A program made the position numbers and the translations under genes. The notes beneath the pieces were generated by a model, which was not told where the DNA came from, searched no databases, and saw only the letters and a program-made list of their open reading frames with translations. From NCBI GenBank assembly GCA_048268885.1, contig JBLWUP010000030.1, forward strand, positions 1-64,000: a stretch of 64,000 bases of DNA, written 5' to 3'. The DNA comes from Pelagibius sp048268885 (GTDB lineage Bacteria > Pseudomonadota > Alphaproteobacteria > Kiloniellales > Kiloniellaceae). This document shows positions 24,264 to 32,144 of the stretch, in pieces (the stretch's first letter is position 1; the number at the start of each line of letters is the position of its first letter).

Positions 24264-24953
24264 ATGAGCATTGTGGATCTGGCGACGACGCCGCTGCGCG
24301 AGCTGAACGCCGCGCTGCACGCCCTGCCGGCGGATACCAACGACACCCAGTGGACGATCCGCAACCCGCGCGGCCAGCACGCCGTCGCCGTCGGCATCGA
24401 CGCGCCCATCGGCGTCGAGATCGAGGGCCACGTCGGCTACTACTGCGCCGGCATGAACCAGCAGGCCAGCGTCACCGTGCGCGGCAACGCGGGCGTCGGT
24501 CTGGCCGAGAATATGATGTCGGGGGAAGTGCACGTCACCGGCGACGCCAGCCAGTCGGCCGGCGCCACCGCGCACGGCGGCACCCTGGTGATCGACGGCA
24601 ATGCGAGCGCGCGCTGCGGCATCTCGCTGAAAGGCGCCGACATCATCGTCAAGGGCAGCGTCGGCCACATGAGCGCCTTCATGGCGCAGGCCGGCAACCT
24701 GGTGGTGCTCGGCGACGCGGGGGAGGCCTTGGGCGACTCCCTCTACGAGGCCTGCCTCTACGTGCGCGGCAAGGTCGCCAGCCTGGGGGCGGACTGTGTG
24801 GAGAAGGAAATGACCGACGCGCACAAGGCGAAGCTGGCGACGCTGCTGGCCAAGGGCGGGGTCAACGGCGGCGTCGCTGTCGATGACTTTCGCCGCTACG
24901 GCTCGGCGCGCGAGCTCTACCACTTCAAGATCGACAACGTGGGCGCCTACTGA
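24264..24953 (+). CDS. GltB C-terminal (GXGXG) domain-like subunit (GlxC/MgsB-like)
   Basis: A 229-residue protein corresponding to the C-terminal beta-helix domain of glutamate synthase. The repeating pattern of glycines is obvious: VTVRGNAGVGLAENMMSGEV, VHVTGDASQSAGATAHGG, IVKGSVGHMSAFMAQAGN, VVLGDAGEALGDSLYEA, each turn one rung of a right-handed helix. It is a structural subunit of the three-part enzyme. It starts 13 bases after the amidotransferase and its stop overlaps the start of the FMN-binding subunit (TGATG), indicating tight coupling. Confidence 0.85.
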   Translation: MSIVDLATTPLRELNAALHALPADTNDTQWTIRNPRGQHAVAVGIDAPIGVEIEGHVGYYCAGMNQQASVTVRGNAGVGLAENMMSGEVHVTGDASQSAGATAHGGTLVIDGNASARCGISLKGADIIVKGSVGHMSAFMAQAGNLVVLGDAGEALGDSLYEACLYVRGKVASLGADCVEKEMTDAHKAKLATLLAKGGVNGGVAVDDFRRYGSARELYHFKIDNVGAY

Positions 24954-26293
24954 TGGACAAGCCTTCGCCAAGCCGGATTCCCCAGACCACGCCGCGCAAG
25001 TCGGCGACCTTCGACGACTACAGCCTCTCGGAAATCCGCCGGGCGGCGGCCAGCGGCATCTACGATATCCGCGGCGCGGGCGCCAAGCGCAAGGTGCCGC
25101 ACTTCGACGACCTGCTGTTCCTCGGCGCCTCGGTGTCGCGCTATCCGCTGGAGGGTTACCGCGAGAAGTGCGCGACCAACGTGACGCTGGGCACGCGCTT
25201 CGCCAAGAAGCCGATCGAGCTGGCTATCCCCATCACCATCGCCGGCATGAGCTTCGGCTCGCTCTCGGCGCAGGCGAAGGAAGCGCTGGGGCGTGGCGCC
25301 TCGATAATGGGGACCAGCACAACCACCGGCGACGGCGGCATGACGCCGGAGGAGCGCGGGCACTCGGACATCCTGGTCTACCAGCTTCTGCCGTCGCGCT
25401 ACGGCATGAACCCCAACGATCTGCGCAAGGCCGACGCCATCGAGGTGGTGGTGGGGCAGGGCGCCAAGCCGGGCGGCGGCGGCATGCTGCTGGGCCAGAA
25501 GATCTCGGCCCGCGTGGCGGAGATGCGCACCCTGCCGGAGGGCATCGACCAGCGCTCGGCCTGCCGTCACCCCGACTGGACCGGTCCCGACGACCTGGAG
25601 ATCAAGATCCAGGAGCTGCGTGAGCTCACCGACTGGGAGAAGCCGGTCTACATCAAGGTCGGCGCCAGCCGGCCCTACTACGACACGGCCCTGGCGGTGA
25701 AGGCCGGCGCCGATGTGGTGGTGCTGGACGGCATGCAGGGCGGCACGGCGGCCAGCCAGGAAGTCTTCATTGAACACGTCGGCATACCGATCCTGGCGGC
25801 GATCCGCCCGGCGGTGCAGGCGCTGCAGGACCTGGGCATGCACCGCAAGGTGCAGCTCGTGGTCTCCGGCGGCATCCGCAACGGCGCCGACGTGGCCAAG
25901 GCGCTGGCCATGGGGGCCGATGCGGTCTCCATCGGTTCGGCGGCGCTGCATGCCCTGGGCGACAACGATCCGGCGCTGGAGGCCGAGTACGAGAAGCTCG
26001 GCACCGAGGCGGGGGCCTACGACGACTGGCACGAGGGCCGCGACCCCGCCGGCATCACCACGCAGGACCCGGACCTCGCCGCGCGCCTCGATCCCGAAGC
26101 GGCGGGGCGCCGTCTCGCCAACTATCTGGCGGTGCTGACCCTGGAGGCGCAGACCATCGCGCGCGCCTGCGGCAAGTCGCACGTCCTGAATCTGGAGCCT
26201 GAGGACCTTGTCGCCCTGACCGTCGAAGCCGCGGCCATGGCGCAGGTGCCGCTCGCGGGCACCACGTGGATTCCGGGGAAGCAGGGGTTCTAG
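24953..26293 (+). CDS. FMN-binding glutamate synthase-like subunit (GlxD/MgsC-like)
   Basis: The 446-residue catalytic subunit, equal to the FMN-binding (Glu_synthase) domain of GltB. Landmarks are GMSFGSLSAQAKEALGRGA, the GAKPGGGGMLLGQK phosphate-binding loop, KVGASRPYYDTALAVKAGAD, VVLDGMQGGTAAS and VSGGIRNGADVAKALAMGAD. I see no C-x5-C-x4-C iron-sulfur motif; the place where it would be reads ITTQDPDLAARLD. Together with the two preceding genes it forms a glutamate-synthase-like enzyme that could make N-methylglutamate from gamma-glutamylmethylamide or act on another amide. Its start overlaps the upstream stop (TGATG). Confidence 0.87.
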   Translation: MDKPSPSRIPQTTPRKSATFDDYSLSEIRRAAASGIYDIRGAGAKRKVPHFDDLLFLGASVSRYPLEGYREKCATNVTLGTRFAKKPIELAIPITIAGMSFGSLSAQAKEALGRGASIMGTSTTTGDGGMTPEERGHSDILVYQLLPSRYGMNPNDLRKADAIEVVVGQGAKPGGGGMLLGQKISARVAEMRTLPEGIDQRSACRHPDWTGPDDLEIKIQELRELTDWEKPVYIKVGASRPYYDTALAVKAGADVVVLDGMQGGTAASQEVFIEHVGIPILAAIRPAVQALQDLGMHRKVQLVVSGGIRNGADVAKALAMGADAVSIGSAALHALGDNDPALEAEYEKLGTEAGAYDDWHEGRDPAGITTQDPDLAARLDPEAAGRRLANYLAVLTLEAQTIARACGKSHVLNLEPEDLVALTVEAAAMAQVPLAGTTWIPGKQGF

Positions 26294-26330
26294 AGGGCTT
26301 CAGTGCACCTCGCTGCAGTTCCCTCAGGCC

Positions 26331-26426
26331 GTCATCCCGGCCAAGCGAGCGAGAGCGAGTCGGGATCCAGGGGCGGGGGCCCGAGCGCTTGCCCTGGACC
26401 CTCGGGTCAAGCCCGAGGGTGACGGT
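26331..26426. repeat. Palindromic intergenic repeat
   Basis: The right part, TGGACCCTCGGGTCAAGCCC followed by GAGGG, matches the right half of the repeat at 31387-31475. The left part GTCATCCCGGCC and CGGGATCC with a CGAGAGCG loop is a different family-like element. Such mirror-image elements are common between genes in alphaproteobacteria. It lies between the FMN-binding subunit and the type III glutamine synthetase and might attenuate transcription. Confidence 0.7.
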
Positions 26427-26535
26427 AGGAGTTGCTGGCGCCGCGGGTGCAATGGTCGCGGACATTGTGGGTGGAGTGAGTTTTTGGAGCGGGGAGGCGG
26501 CCTGAGCCGCCGCAACAACAAACAGGGTAGGGCAT

Positions 26536-27843
26536 ATGGCAGTCAATCTCGCGAAGGTCGCCAAGGACGGGGGCATCAAGTATTTCCTCATCTCCTTCGT
26601 GGACCTCTTCGGGTCGATGCGGGCCAAGCTGGTGCCGGCGGCGGCGATCACGGAGATGGCGAAGAACGGCGCCGGTTTCGCGGGTTTCGCCACCTGGCTC
26701 GACATGTCGCCGGCGGACTCCGACATGTTCGCCGTGCCCGACCCCGACAGCCTGATCCAGCTGCCCTGGAAGCCGGAGGTCGGCTGGCTGGCCGCCGACC
26801 CCTGGATCGACGGCAAGCCGGTGGCGCATGCGCCGCGCAACGTGCTGAAGACGGTGAGCGCCGAGGCCGCGGCCAAGGGCTACGAGATGAAGACCGGCGT
26901 TGAGTGCGAGTACTTCCTGATCCAGTCCGACGCCAGCGCCATTTCCGATTCCGCCGACACCCAGGCCAAGCCCTGCTATGACCAGCAGGCGCTGATGCGG
27001 CGCTACGACCTGATCTCCGAGATCTGCGACTGCATGCTGGAACTTGGCTGGGGTCCCTATCAGAACGACCACGAGGACGCCAACGGCCAGTTCGAGATGA
27101 ACTGGGACTACGACAACGCCCTGAAGACCGCGGACCGGCAGGCCTTCTTCAAGTACATGGTGAAGACCCTGGCGGAGAAGCATGGCCTGCGCGCCACCTT
27201 CATGCCGAAACCCTTCGCCGACCTCACCGGCAACGGCTGTCACATGCACGTCTCGCTGTGGTCCACGAAGAACGGCCAGAACCTCTTCGAGCACAAGAAG
27301 GACTCGCACGGGCTGTCGAAGCTGGCCTATCAGTTCATCGCCGGGGTGATGCATTCGGCGGAAGGGCTTTGCGCCATCACCAATCCGACGGTGAACTCCT
27401 ACAAGCGCATCAACGCGCCGGTCACCACCTCCGGCGCGACCTGGTCGCCCAATACCGTGACCTACAGCGGCAACAACCGCACCCACATGATCCGCATTCC
27501 CGACCCCGGACGTTTCGAGTTCCGGCTCGCCGACGGCGCCACCAATCCCTACCTCATGCCGGCGGCGGTGCTGGGCGCGGGGCTGGACGGTATCGCCAAT
27601 GGCCGCGATCCCGGCAAGCGCCTGGACATCAACATGTACACAGAAGGTCACAAGGCCAAGGGCGCCAAGCGTCTGCCCTTGAATCTGCTCGACGCCTTGC
27701 GGGCTCTCGACAAGTCGAAGGTCATGAAGGAAGCGCTGGGCGACGAGCTGGTCGATGCCTTCGTGAAACTGAAGATGAGCGAGTGGACCGACTACAGCCA
27801 CCACCTGAGCGACTGGGAACGGCGCCACACGCTGGACTGCTGA
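26536..27843 (+). CDS. Type III glutamine synthetase / gamma-glutamylmethylamide synthetase homologue
   Basis: A 435-residue protein of the TIGR03105-type (GlnT/GmaS) glutamine synthetase family. Conserved elements are LISFVDLFGSMRAKLVP at the N-terminus, GVECEYFLI (metal-binding Glu), NGQFEMNW, TGNGCHMHVSLW (ammonia/metal site histidine), NRTHMIRIPDPGRFEFR and DGATNPYLMPAAVL. It ligates glutamate with ammonia or an alkylamine using ATP. GmaS makes gamma-glutamylmethylamide from methylamine and lies beside mgsABC, exactly the neighbour genes here; rhizobial GlnT lies beside glxBCD. No mgd genes are visible. It starts at ATG 26536, behind a weak AGGG site, about 240 bases after the FMN subunit. 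Confidence 0.88.
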   Translation: MAVNLAKVAKDGGIKYFLISFVDLFGSMRAKLVPAAAITEMAKNGAGFAGFATWLDMSPADSDMFAVPDPDSLIQLPWKPEVGWLAADPWIDGKPVAHAPRNVLKTVSAEAAAKGYEMKTGVECEYFLIQSDASAISDSADTQAKPCYDQQALMRRYDLISEICDCMLELGWGPYQNDHEDANGQFEMNWDYDNALKTADRQAFFKYMVKTLAEKHGLRATFMPKPFADLTGNGCHMHVSLWSTKNGQNLFEHKKDSHGLSKLAYQFIAGVMHSAEGLCAITNPTVNSYKRINAPVTTSGATWSPNTVTYSGNNRTHMIRIPDPGRFEFRLADGATNPYLMPAAVLGAGLDGIANGRDPGKRLDINMYTEGHKAKGAKRLPLNLLDALRALDKSKVMKEALGDELVDAFVKLKMSEWTDYSHHLSDWERRHTLDC

Positions 27844-27851
27844 GGGCCAAA

Positions 27852-28033
27852 ATCCCCTCTCCCCTCGTGGGAGAGGGAGGGGCCCGCGAAGTGGGAGGGT
27901 GAGGGGGCGCTGTAATTTGCCGGTCCTTGAAGCGATCGCGGCAGCGCGCGCCGTTGCCCCTCACCCAGCTTCGTCTAAGCGCGCTATGCTTGCTAAGACT
28001 GCGCAACCCTCTCCCGCAAGGGGAGAGGGAAAG
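27852..28033. repeat. Large palindromic intergenic element
   Basis: Both ends carry CCCTCTCCC-GGGAGAGGG hairpins (27853-27877 and 28008-28030), and the inner sequences (GGGTGAGGGGGCGC and GTTGCCCCTCACCC) also pair, so the 180-bp region can fold into a nested structure. It lies between the glutamine synthetase gene and the TPP riboswitch and probably isolates the two transcription units. Confidence 0.7.
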
Positions 28034-28110
28034 GTAAATTAGGCTGGCGGTCCCACGAATAGACCCATGGGCAGCGGGGTTGAATCCCTTCCGCCTTCCT
28101 GTTATCTCCT

Positions 28111-28205
28111 GATGAACCGTTGGGGTGCTCGAAAGGGCTGAGAGGCGAGAAGTCGCCAACCCAAGGAACCTGATCCGGGTAATGCCGGCGAAGGGAACGG
28201 GTCAC
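28111..28205 (+). ncRNA. TPP riboswitch (THI element)
   Basis: The conserved core is present: GGGGTGC at 28122, GGGCTGAGAGG at 28135, then ACCCAAGGAACCTGATCCGG and GTAATGCCGGCGAAGGGA. These form the pyrimidine-sensing and pyrophosphate-sensing arms of the thiamin pyrophosphate aptamer. It lies 65 bases before the thiD start and is on the coding strand of the thi operon. The ribosome site of thiD follows without an obvious terminator, so control of translation initiation is more likely than attenuation. Confidence 0.93.
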
Positions 28206-28269
28206 GACTTCTCCAGACATAAGCCTGATCCGCTTTCACCTTCTCCGGCCCGCAAGGAGGGAGAAGAAG

Positions 28270-29124
28270 GTGGCGCAAGGTACAGCGCGCGGCGACGAAA
28301 TTCCCATCGCCCTGACCGTGGCCGGCTCCGACAGCGGCGGCGGCGCCGGCATTCAGGCCGACCTCAAGACCTTTTCGGCGCTCGGCGTCTATGGCGCGAG
28401 CGTGCTCACGGCGGTCACCGCGCAGAACACCAGGGCCGTCACGGCGGTGCACGCGGTCCCTGAAGACGTGATCGTTGCGCAGCTCGACGCGGTCTTCGAC
28501 GATCTCGCGGTCGCCGCGGTAAAGGTCGGCATGCTGGGCGGGCCGCCGGTGATCGATCTCGTGGCCCAGGGCCTGCGGGACCGGCAGGTTCCCATCGTGC
28601 TGGACCCGGTGATGGTGGCCAAGTCGGGCGATGCCTTGCTGCCGGACTCGGCGCTCATCGCGCTGCGCCGCGACCTGCTGCCGCTCGCCGACCTGCTGAC
28701 GCCGAACCTGCCGGAGGCGGCGCGCCTGCTGGAAGCGCCGCAAGCGCGGTCCGAAGACGAACTGGAGGCACAGGGGCGCCGGCTGCTGGCGCTCGGCCCC
28801 AGGGCGGTGCTCATGAAGGGCGGTCACGCCAAGGGGCCGCGCTGCGTCGACCTGCTGGTGAGCGGCGACGCGGTCCTGCGGCTGGAGGCGCCGCGCCGGA
28901 AGACCCGCAACACCCACGGCACCGGCTGCACCTTATCGTCGGCCATCGCTGCCGGCCTCGCCAAGGGGCAGTCTACTGCCGAGGCCGTGCAGGCGGCCCA
29001 CGCCTATCTGCAAGAGGCGATCGCTGCGGCTGACGATCTCTCGGTCGGGTCGGGGCACGGCCCGGTGCACCACTTCCATGCGCTGTGGAGGGAGCATCCA
29101 TCATCAGGATTAGGTGTATCATGA
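28270..29124 (+). CDS. thiD: Hydroxymethylpyrimidine kinase / phosphomethylpyrimidine kinase
   Basis: ThiD phosphorylates hydroxymethylpyrimidine twice for thiamin synthesis. The 284-residue protein has the ribokinase-like fold: TVAGSDSGGGAGIQADLKTF at the N-terminus, MVAKSGDALL, TPNLPEAARLL and NTHGTGCTLSSAIAAGLA around the catalytic Asp/Cys region. The start is GTG 28270 behind a strong AAGGAGGGAGAAG site. The last residues (HPSSGLGVS) are encoded by the left arm of the inverted-repeat element, so the native C-terminus was probably altered by its insertion; the conserved GHGPVHHFHALW end is still present. First gene of the thi operon after the TPP riboswitch. Confidence 0.94.
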   Translation: MAQGTARGDEIPIALTVAGSDSGGGAGIQADLKTFSALGVYGASVLTAVTAQNTRAVTAVHAVPEDVIVAQLDAVFDDLAVAAVKVGMLGGPPVIDLVAQGLRDRQVPIVLDPVMVAKSGDALLPDSALIALRRDLLPLADLLTPNLPEAARLLEAPQARSEDELEAQGRRLLALGPRAVLMKGGHAKGPRCVDLLVSGDAVLRLEAPRRKTRNTHGTGCTLSSAIAAGLAKGQSTAEAVQAAHAYLQEAIAAADDLSVGSGHGPVHHFHALWREHPSSGLGVS

Positions 29125-29358
29125 GATCGTCTTTTCGACCGCGCCCGCCAGGAGCTGCGCGCGGCGCGATGTGGTTCATCGGGCAAGTGCGGCGACGCCG
29201 CGGGTGCGGAGCGAAAAGCGACCCTGCGGGCGGCCGGGGGCAGTCCGTGGACGTTGTCGCGCCGGCTTGCCGATGCTCCACATCGCCTGCTCCGGCGCTC
29301 CTAGCCACGGGCCGCCTCCGGCCGTCTCATGACGCACCTAATCCTGATGATGGGTGCT
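29093..29358. mobile_element. MITE-like element with 34-bp terminal inverted repeats
   Basis: Left arm 29093-29126 and right arm 29325-29358 match in inverted orientation at 31 of 34 positions; the shared core is ATCATCAGGATTAGGTG. The 198 bases between contain no plausible gene. The element begins within the thiD coding end and finishes just before the thiO start, so it separates thiD from thiO without adding a protein. No transposase is present and no clear target-site duplication is seen, so a non-autonomous transposon remnant is inferred; a dispersed structural repeat is the alternative. Confidence 0.6.
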
Positions 29359-29364
29359 AGAGCC

Positions 29365-30387
29365 ATGCGCGTGACCGTCATCGGCGCCGGCGTGGCCGGC
29401 CTGACCTGCGCCACGGAGCTGCTGAAGCGCGGCGCCGCCGTCACCGTCGTCGACCGCGCGGCGGGCCTGGGGCCTGAGTCCTGCTCGTGGTGGGCCGGCG
29501 GCATGCTGGCGCCCTGGTGTGAGGGTGAGAGTGCGGAAGAGCCTGTCGTGCGTCTCGGCATGGCGGCGGCGGACTGGTGGGACGCGCACGCCGGCGGCGT
29601 GACCCGGCGCGGCACGCTGGTGGTGGCGCCGGGCCGTGACGCCGCGGAGGTGACGCGCTTTGCCCGGCGCACCGAGAACTTCAGCCAGGTCGACGCCGAG
29701 GCCATTGCGGTGCTGGAACCGGACCTGGCGGGGCGGTTCCGCAGCGGGCTGTTCTTTGCCGGAGAGGCGCACCTCGATCCGCGCGCCGCGACCAGGGCCC
29801 TGGCCGACCGGCTGCGCGACGGCGGCGCCGAGCTGCGCTTCTCGACGGAAGCCGAGAAGGCGCCGCCGGCCGACGTGGTGATCGACTGCCGGGGGCTGGC
29901 CGCGGGCGACGCCGTCCCGGAACTGCGCGGCGTGCGCGGCGAAATGCTGGTCCTGCGCTGCCGGGAGCTGAAGCTGACCCGCACGGTCCGGCTGCTGCAT
30001 CCGCGGATCCCCATCTACCTGGTGCCGCGCGCCGGAGAGAAGGGCGGGGAAGGCCTCTACATGGTCGGCGCCACCATGATCGAAAGCGCCTCGCGCTCTG
30101 CCGTCTCCGCCCGCTCGCTGATGGAACTGCTCGGTGCCGCCTACGCGCTGCACCCCGCCTTCGGCGAGGCGGAGGTGGTGGAGATCGGCGTCGACGCGCG
30201 GCCCGCCTTTCCCGACAACCTGCCGCGCGTCTGGCGCGAGGGGCGGCGGGTCTTCGTCAACGGCCTCTACCGCCACGGTTTCCTACTGGCGCCGGCCATG
30301 GCCCGGCGCGCCGCGGCGCTGGCGTTCGGCGACACATCAGAAGCGGAGGAAAGCGATGCGGATCGTCTTGAACGGCAAGCCCCATGA
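29365..30387 (+). CDS. thiO: FAD-dependent glycine oxidase ThiO
   Basis: ThiO oxidises glycine to iminoglycine, needed for the thiazole ring. The 340-residue protein begins MRVTVIGAGVAGLTCATELL (FAD-binding GxGxxG), with VVDRAAGLGPESCSWWAGGM next, a DAO-type substrate region, and NGLYRHGFLLAPAM near the C-terminus. I chose ATG 29365 since it gives the standard N-terminus; an upstream in-frame ATG at 29329 lies inside the inverted-repeat arm. Its 3' end overlaps thiS by 32 bases. Confidence 0.9.
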   Translation: MRVTVIGAGVAGLTCATELLKRGAAVTVVDRAAGLGPESCSWWAGGMLAPWCEGESAEEPVVRLGMAAADWWDAHAGGVTRRGTLVVAPGRDAAEVTRFARRTENFSQVDAEAIAVLEPDLAGRFRSGLFFAGEAHLDPRAATRALADRLRDGGAELRFSTEAEKAPPADVVIDCRGLAAGDAVPELRGVRGEMLVLRCRELKLTRTVRLLHPRIPIYLVPRAGEKGGEGLYMVGATMIESASRSAVSARSLMELLGAAYALHPAFGEAEVVEIGVDARPAFPDNLPRVWREGRRVFVNGLYRHGFLLAPAMARRAAALAFGDTSEAEESDADRLERQAP

Positions 30388-30553
30388 GGTGGCGCGCGAC
30401 CGTCTCGACGGCGTGCTGGAAGAACTCGGCTATCAGGGCGCCAAGGTGGCGACGGCGGTGAACGGCGACTTCATCGCACGCAACATCCGCGCCGCAACAC
30501 AGCTGCAGGACGGCGACCGGGTCGAGGTCATCGCCCCGATGCAGGGAGGATAA
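30356..30553 (+). CDS. thiS: Sulfur carrier protein ThiS
   Basis: A 65-residue ubiquitin-like protein starting MRIVLNGKPHEV and ending in the diagnostic Gly-Gly (APMQGG); the C-terminal Gly is adenylated and thiocarboxylated to carry sulfur for thiazole formation. The ATG at 30356 lies inside the end of thiO in another frame, behind a GGAGGAAAG ribosome site. ThiG follows four bases later. ThiF, which activates ThiS, is not in the window. Confidence 0.93.
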   Translation: MRIVLNGKPHEVARDRLDGVLEELGYQGAKVATAVNGDFIARNIRAATQLQDGDRVEVIAPMQGG

Positions 30554-30557
30554 GTCC

Positions 30558-31331
30558 ATGACGGCGTTCTACGGAGTGGAACTGGAGAACCGCCTGCTGC
30601 TGGGCACAGCGCAGTATCCCTCGCCGGCGATCCTGGCCGCGGCGGTGCGCGCCGCCGGGGTCGAGGTGGTGACGGTGTCGCTGCGCCGCGAGTCGGCGGA
30701 ACAGCGCGACGGCCAGGCCTTCTGGGCACTGGTTCGCGAACTGGGCGTGCGCGTGCTGCCCAACACCGCCGGCTGCCATACGGTGAAGGAGGCGGTCACC
30801 ACGGCGCACATGGCGCGCGAGGTCTTCGGCACGCCGTGGATCAAGCTGGAAGTCATCGGCGAGGACGACAGCCTGCAGCCGGACCTCTTCGGCCTGGTGG
30901 AGGCGGCGGCGATCCTCAATGACGAAGGCTTCCGGGTCTTTCCCTACACCACCGAAGACCTGGTGGCCGCCGGCCGGCTGCTGGAGGCGGGCTGCGAGGT
31001 GCTGATGCCCTGGGGCGCGCCCATCGGCTCGGGCCTCGGGCTCAACAACCTCTACGGCCTGCGCAGCCTGCGCGCGCATTTTCCCGACGTACCGCTGGTG
31101 GTCGACGCCGGACTCGGCCTGCCGTCCCATGCGGCGGCGGCCATGGAACTCGGCTACGACGCCGTGCTGCTCAACACCGCGGTCGCCAAGGCGGGCGACC
31201 CGGTCGCCATGGCGGCGGCCTTTTCGCAAGCAGTGGCGGCGGGTCGGCAAGCCCGTGTTGCCGATCCCATGGAGCCGCGCGACATGGCGGCGCCTTCCAC
31301 TCCGGTCATCGGCAAGGCCTTCTTGGGATGA
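30558..31331 (+). CDS. thiG: Thiazole synthase
   Basis: ThiG condenses deoxyxylulose phosphate, iminoglycine and ThiS-thiocarboxylate to the thiazole phosphate. The 257-residue (beta/alpha)8 protein carries the Schiff-base lysine Lys96 in GTPWIKLEVIGED, and LLGTAQYPSPAIL, CEVLMPWGAPIGSGLGLNN, VDAGLGLPSHAAAAMELGYD and NTAVAKAGDPVAMA. Immediate neighbour of thiS (4-base gap), as in many Proteobacteria. About 190 bases with a palindromic repeat separate it from thiE. Confidence 0.95.
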   Translation: MTAFYGVELENRLLLGTAQYPSPAILAAAVRAAGVEVVTVSLRRESAEQRDGQAFWALVRELGVRVLPNTAGCHTVKEAVTTAHMAREVFGTPWIKLEVIGEDDSLQPDLFGLVEAAAILNDEGFRVFPYTTEDLVAAGRLLEAGCEVLMPWGAPIGSGLGLNNLYGLRSLRAHFPDVPLVVDAGLGLPSHAAAAMELGYDAVLLNTAVAKAGDPVAMAAAFSQAVAAGRQARVADPMEPRDMAAPSTPVIGKAFLG

Positions 31332-31386
31332 GGGAGTGATGATGCCGGACCTTTTGAAGCTTCGCACGGCGAGACCTTCCACTCAG

Positions 31387-31475
31387 GCCGTCATCCTCGG
31401 GCTTGACCCGAGGATCCATGTCGAGGCCAGGCGCCAAGCGGCACCATGGACCCTCGGGTCAAGCCCGAGGGGGAC
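31387..31475. repeat. Palindromic intergenic repeat between thiG and thiE
   Basis: Left half GTCATCCTCGGGCTTGACCC then GAGGATCCA, right half TGGACCCTCGGGTCAAGCCC then GAGGG: the halves are inverted repeats of each other and each can also fold as CCTCGGG-CTTGA-CCCGAGG. The right half is nearly the same as one at 26396-26420. It lies inside the thi operon. Confidence 0.75.
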
Positions 31476-31523
31476 AGGTGGAGTTTGGGCGGGCGGCGCT
31501 GCGCTTTTTACGGAGGCCGTCCA

Positions 31524-32144
31524 ATGACCCTCGATCCCTTCTATCCCATCTTCGACGGCAGTGATTGGCTGCGCCGCTTGCTGCCTTGCGGCGTGAAGCT
31601 GGTGCAGCTCCGCGTGAAGGATCTGGACGCGCAAGCGAGGCGCCGCGAGATCCGCACGGCTAAGGCGCTCTGTGCGGCGGCGGGATGCCAGCTCATCGTC
31701 AACGACCACTGGCAAGAGGCCATCGAGGAAGGCTGCGACTTCGTCCATCTGGGCCAGGAAGACCTCGACGGCGCCGATCTCGCGGCGATCCGCCGCGCCG
31801 GGATGCGGCTTGGGGTGAGCACCCACGACGACGCGGAGCTGGAGCGGGCGCTCGCCCTGCGGCCGGACTACGTGGCGCTGGGGCCCGTCTACCCGACCAT
31901 CCTGAAGAAGATGAAGTGGGACCCGCAGGGCCTGGCGCGGGTCACCGAGTGGAAGCGCCGCGTCGGCGACATCCCGCTGGTCGCCATCGGCGGCCTGAGC
32001 GTCGAGCGGGCGCCGGGCGTGCTCGCCGCCGGCGCCGACATCGTCTCGGTGGTGACCGACATCACCCTGAACGACGACCCCGAAGCCAGGACCCGCGCCT
32101 GGATCGACGCAACACACAAGAACGAACTTCAGGAAGCCCGATGA
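31524..32144 (+). CDS. thiE: Thiamine-phosphate synthase
   Basis: ThiE joins hydroxymethylpyrimidine diphosphate with thiazole phosphate. The 206-residue TIM barrel has VKLVQLRVKDLD, CQLIVNDHWQEAIEEGCDFV, HLGQEDLDGADL, GVSTHDDAELERAL, YVALGPVYPT and LVAIGGLSVERAPGVLAAGAD. I chose ATG 31524 after ACGGAGG because the upstream frame lies in the repeat. It overlaps the thiY start by four bases (ATGA). Confidence 0.93.
   Translation: MTLDPFYPIFDGSDWLRRLLPCGVKLVQLRVKDLDAQARRREIRTAKALCAAAGCQLIVNDHWQEAIEEGCDFVHLGQEDLDGADLAAIRRAGMRLGVSTHDDAELERALALRPDYVALGPVYPTILKKMKWDPQGLARVTEWKRRVGDIPLVAIGGLSVERAPGVLAAGADIVSVVTDITLNDDPEARTRAWIDATHKNELQEAR

Noticed and set aside
24953..26293. Full-length glutamate synthase large subunit
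   Set aside because: Only the FMN domain is present and the other two parts are separate genes; it is a split enzyme.
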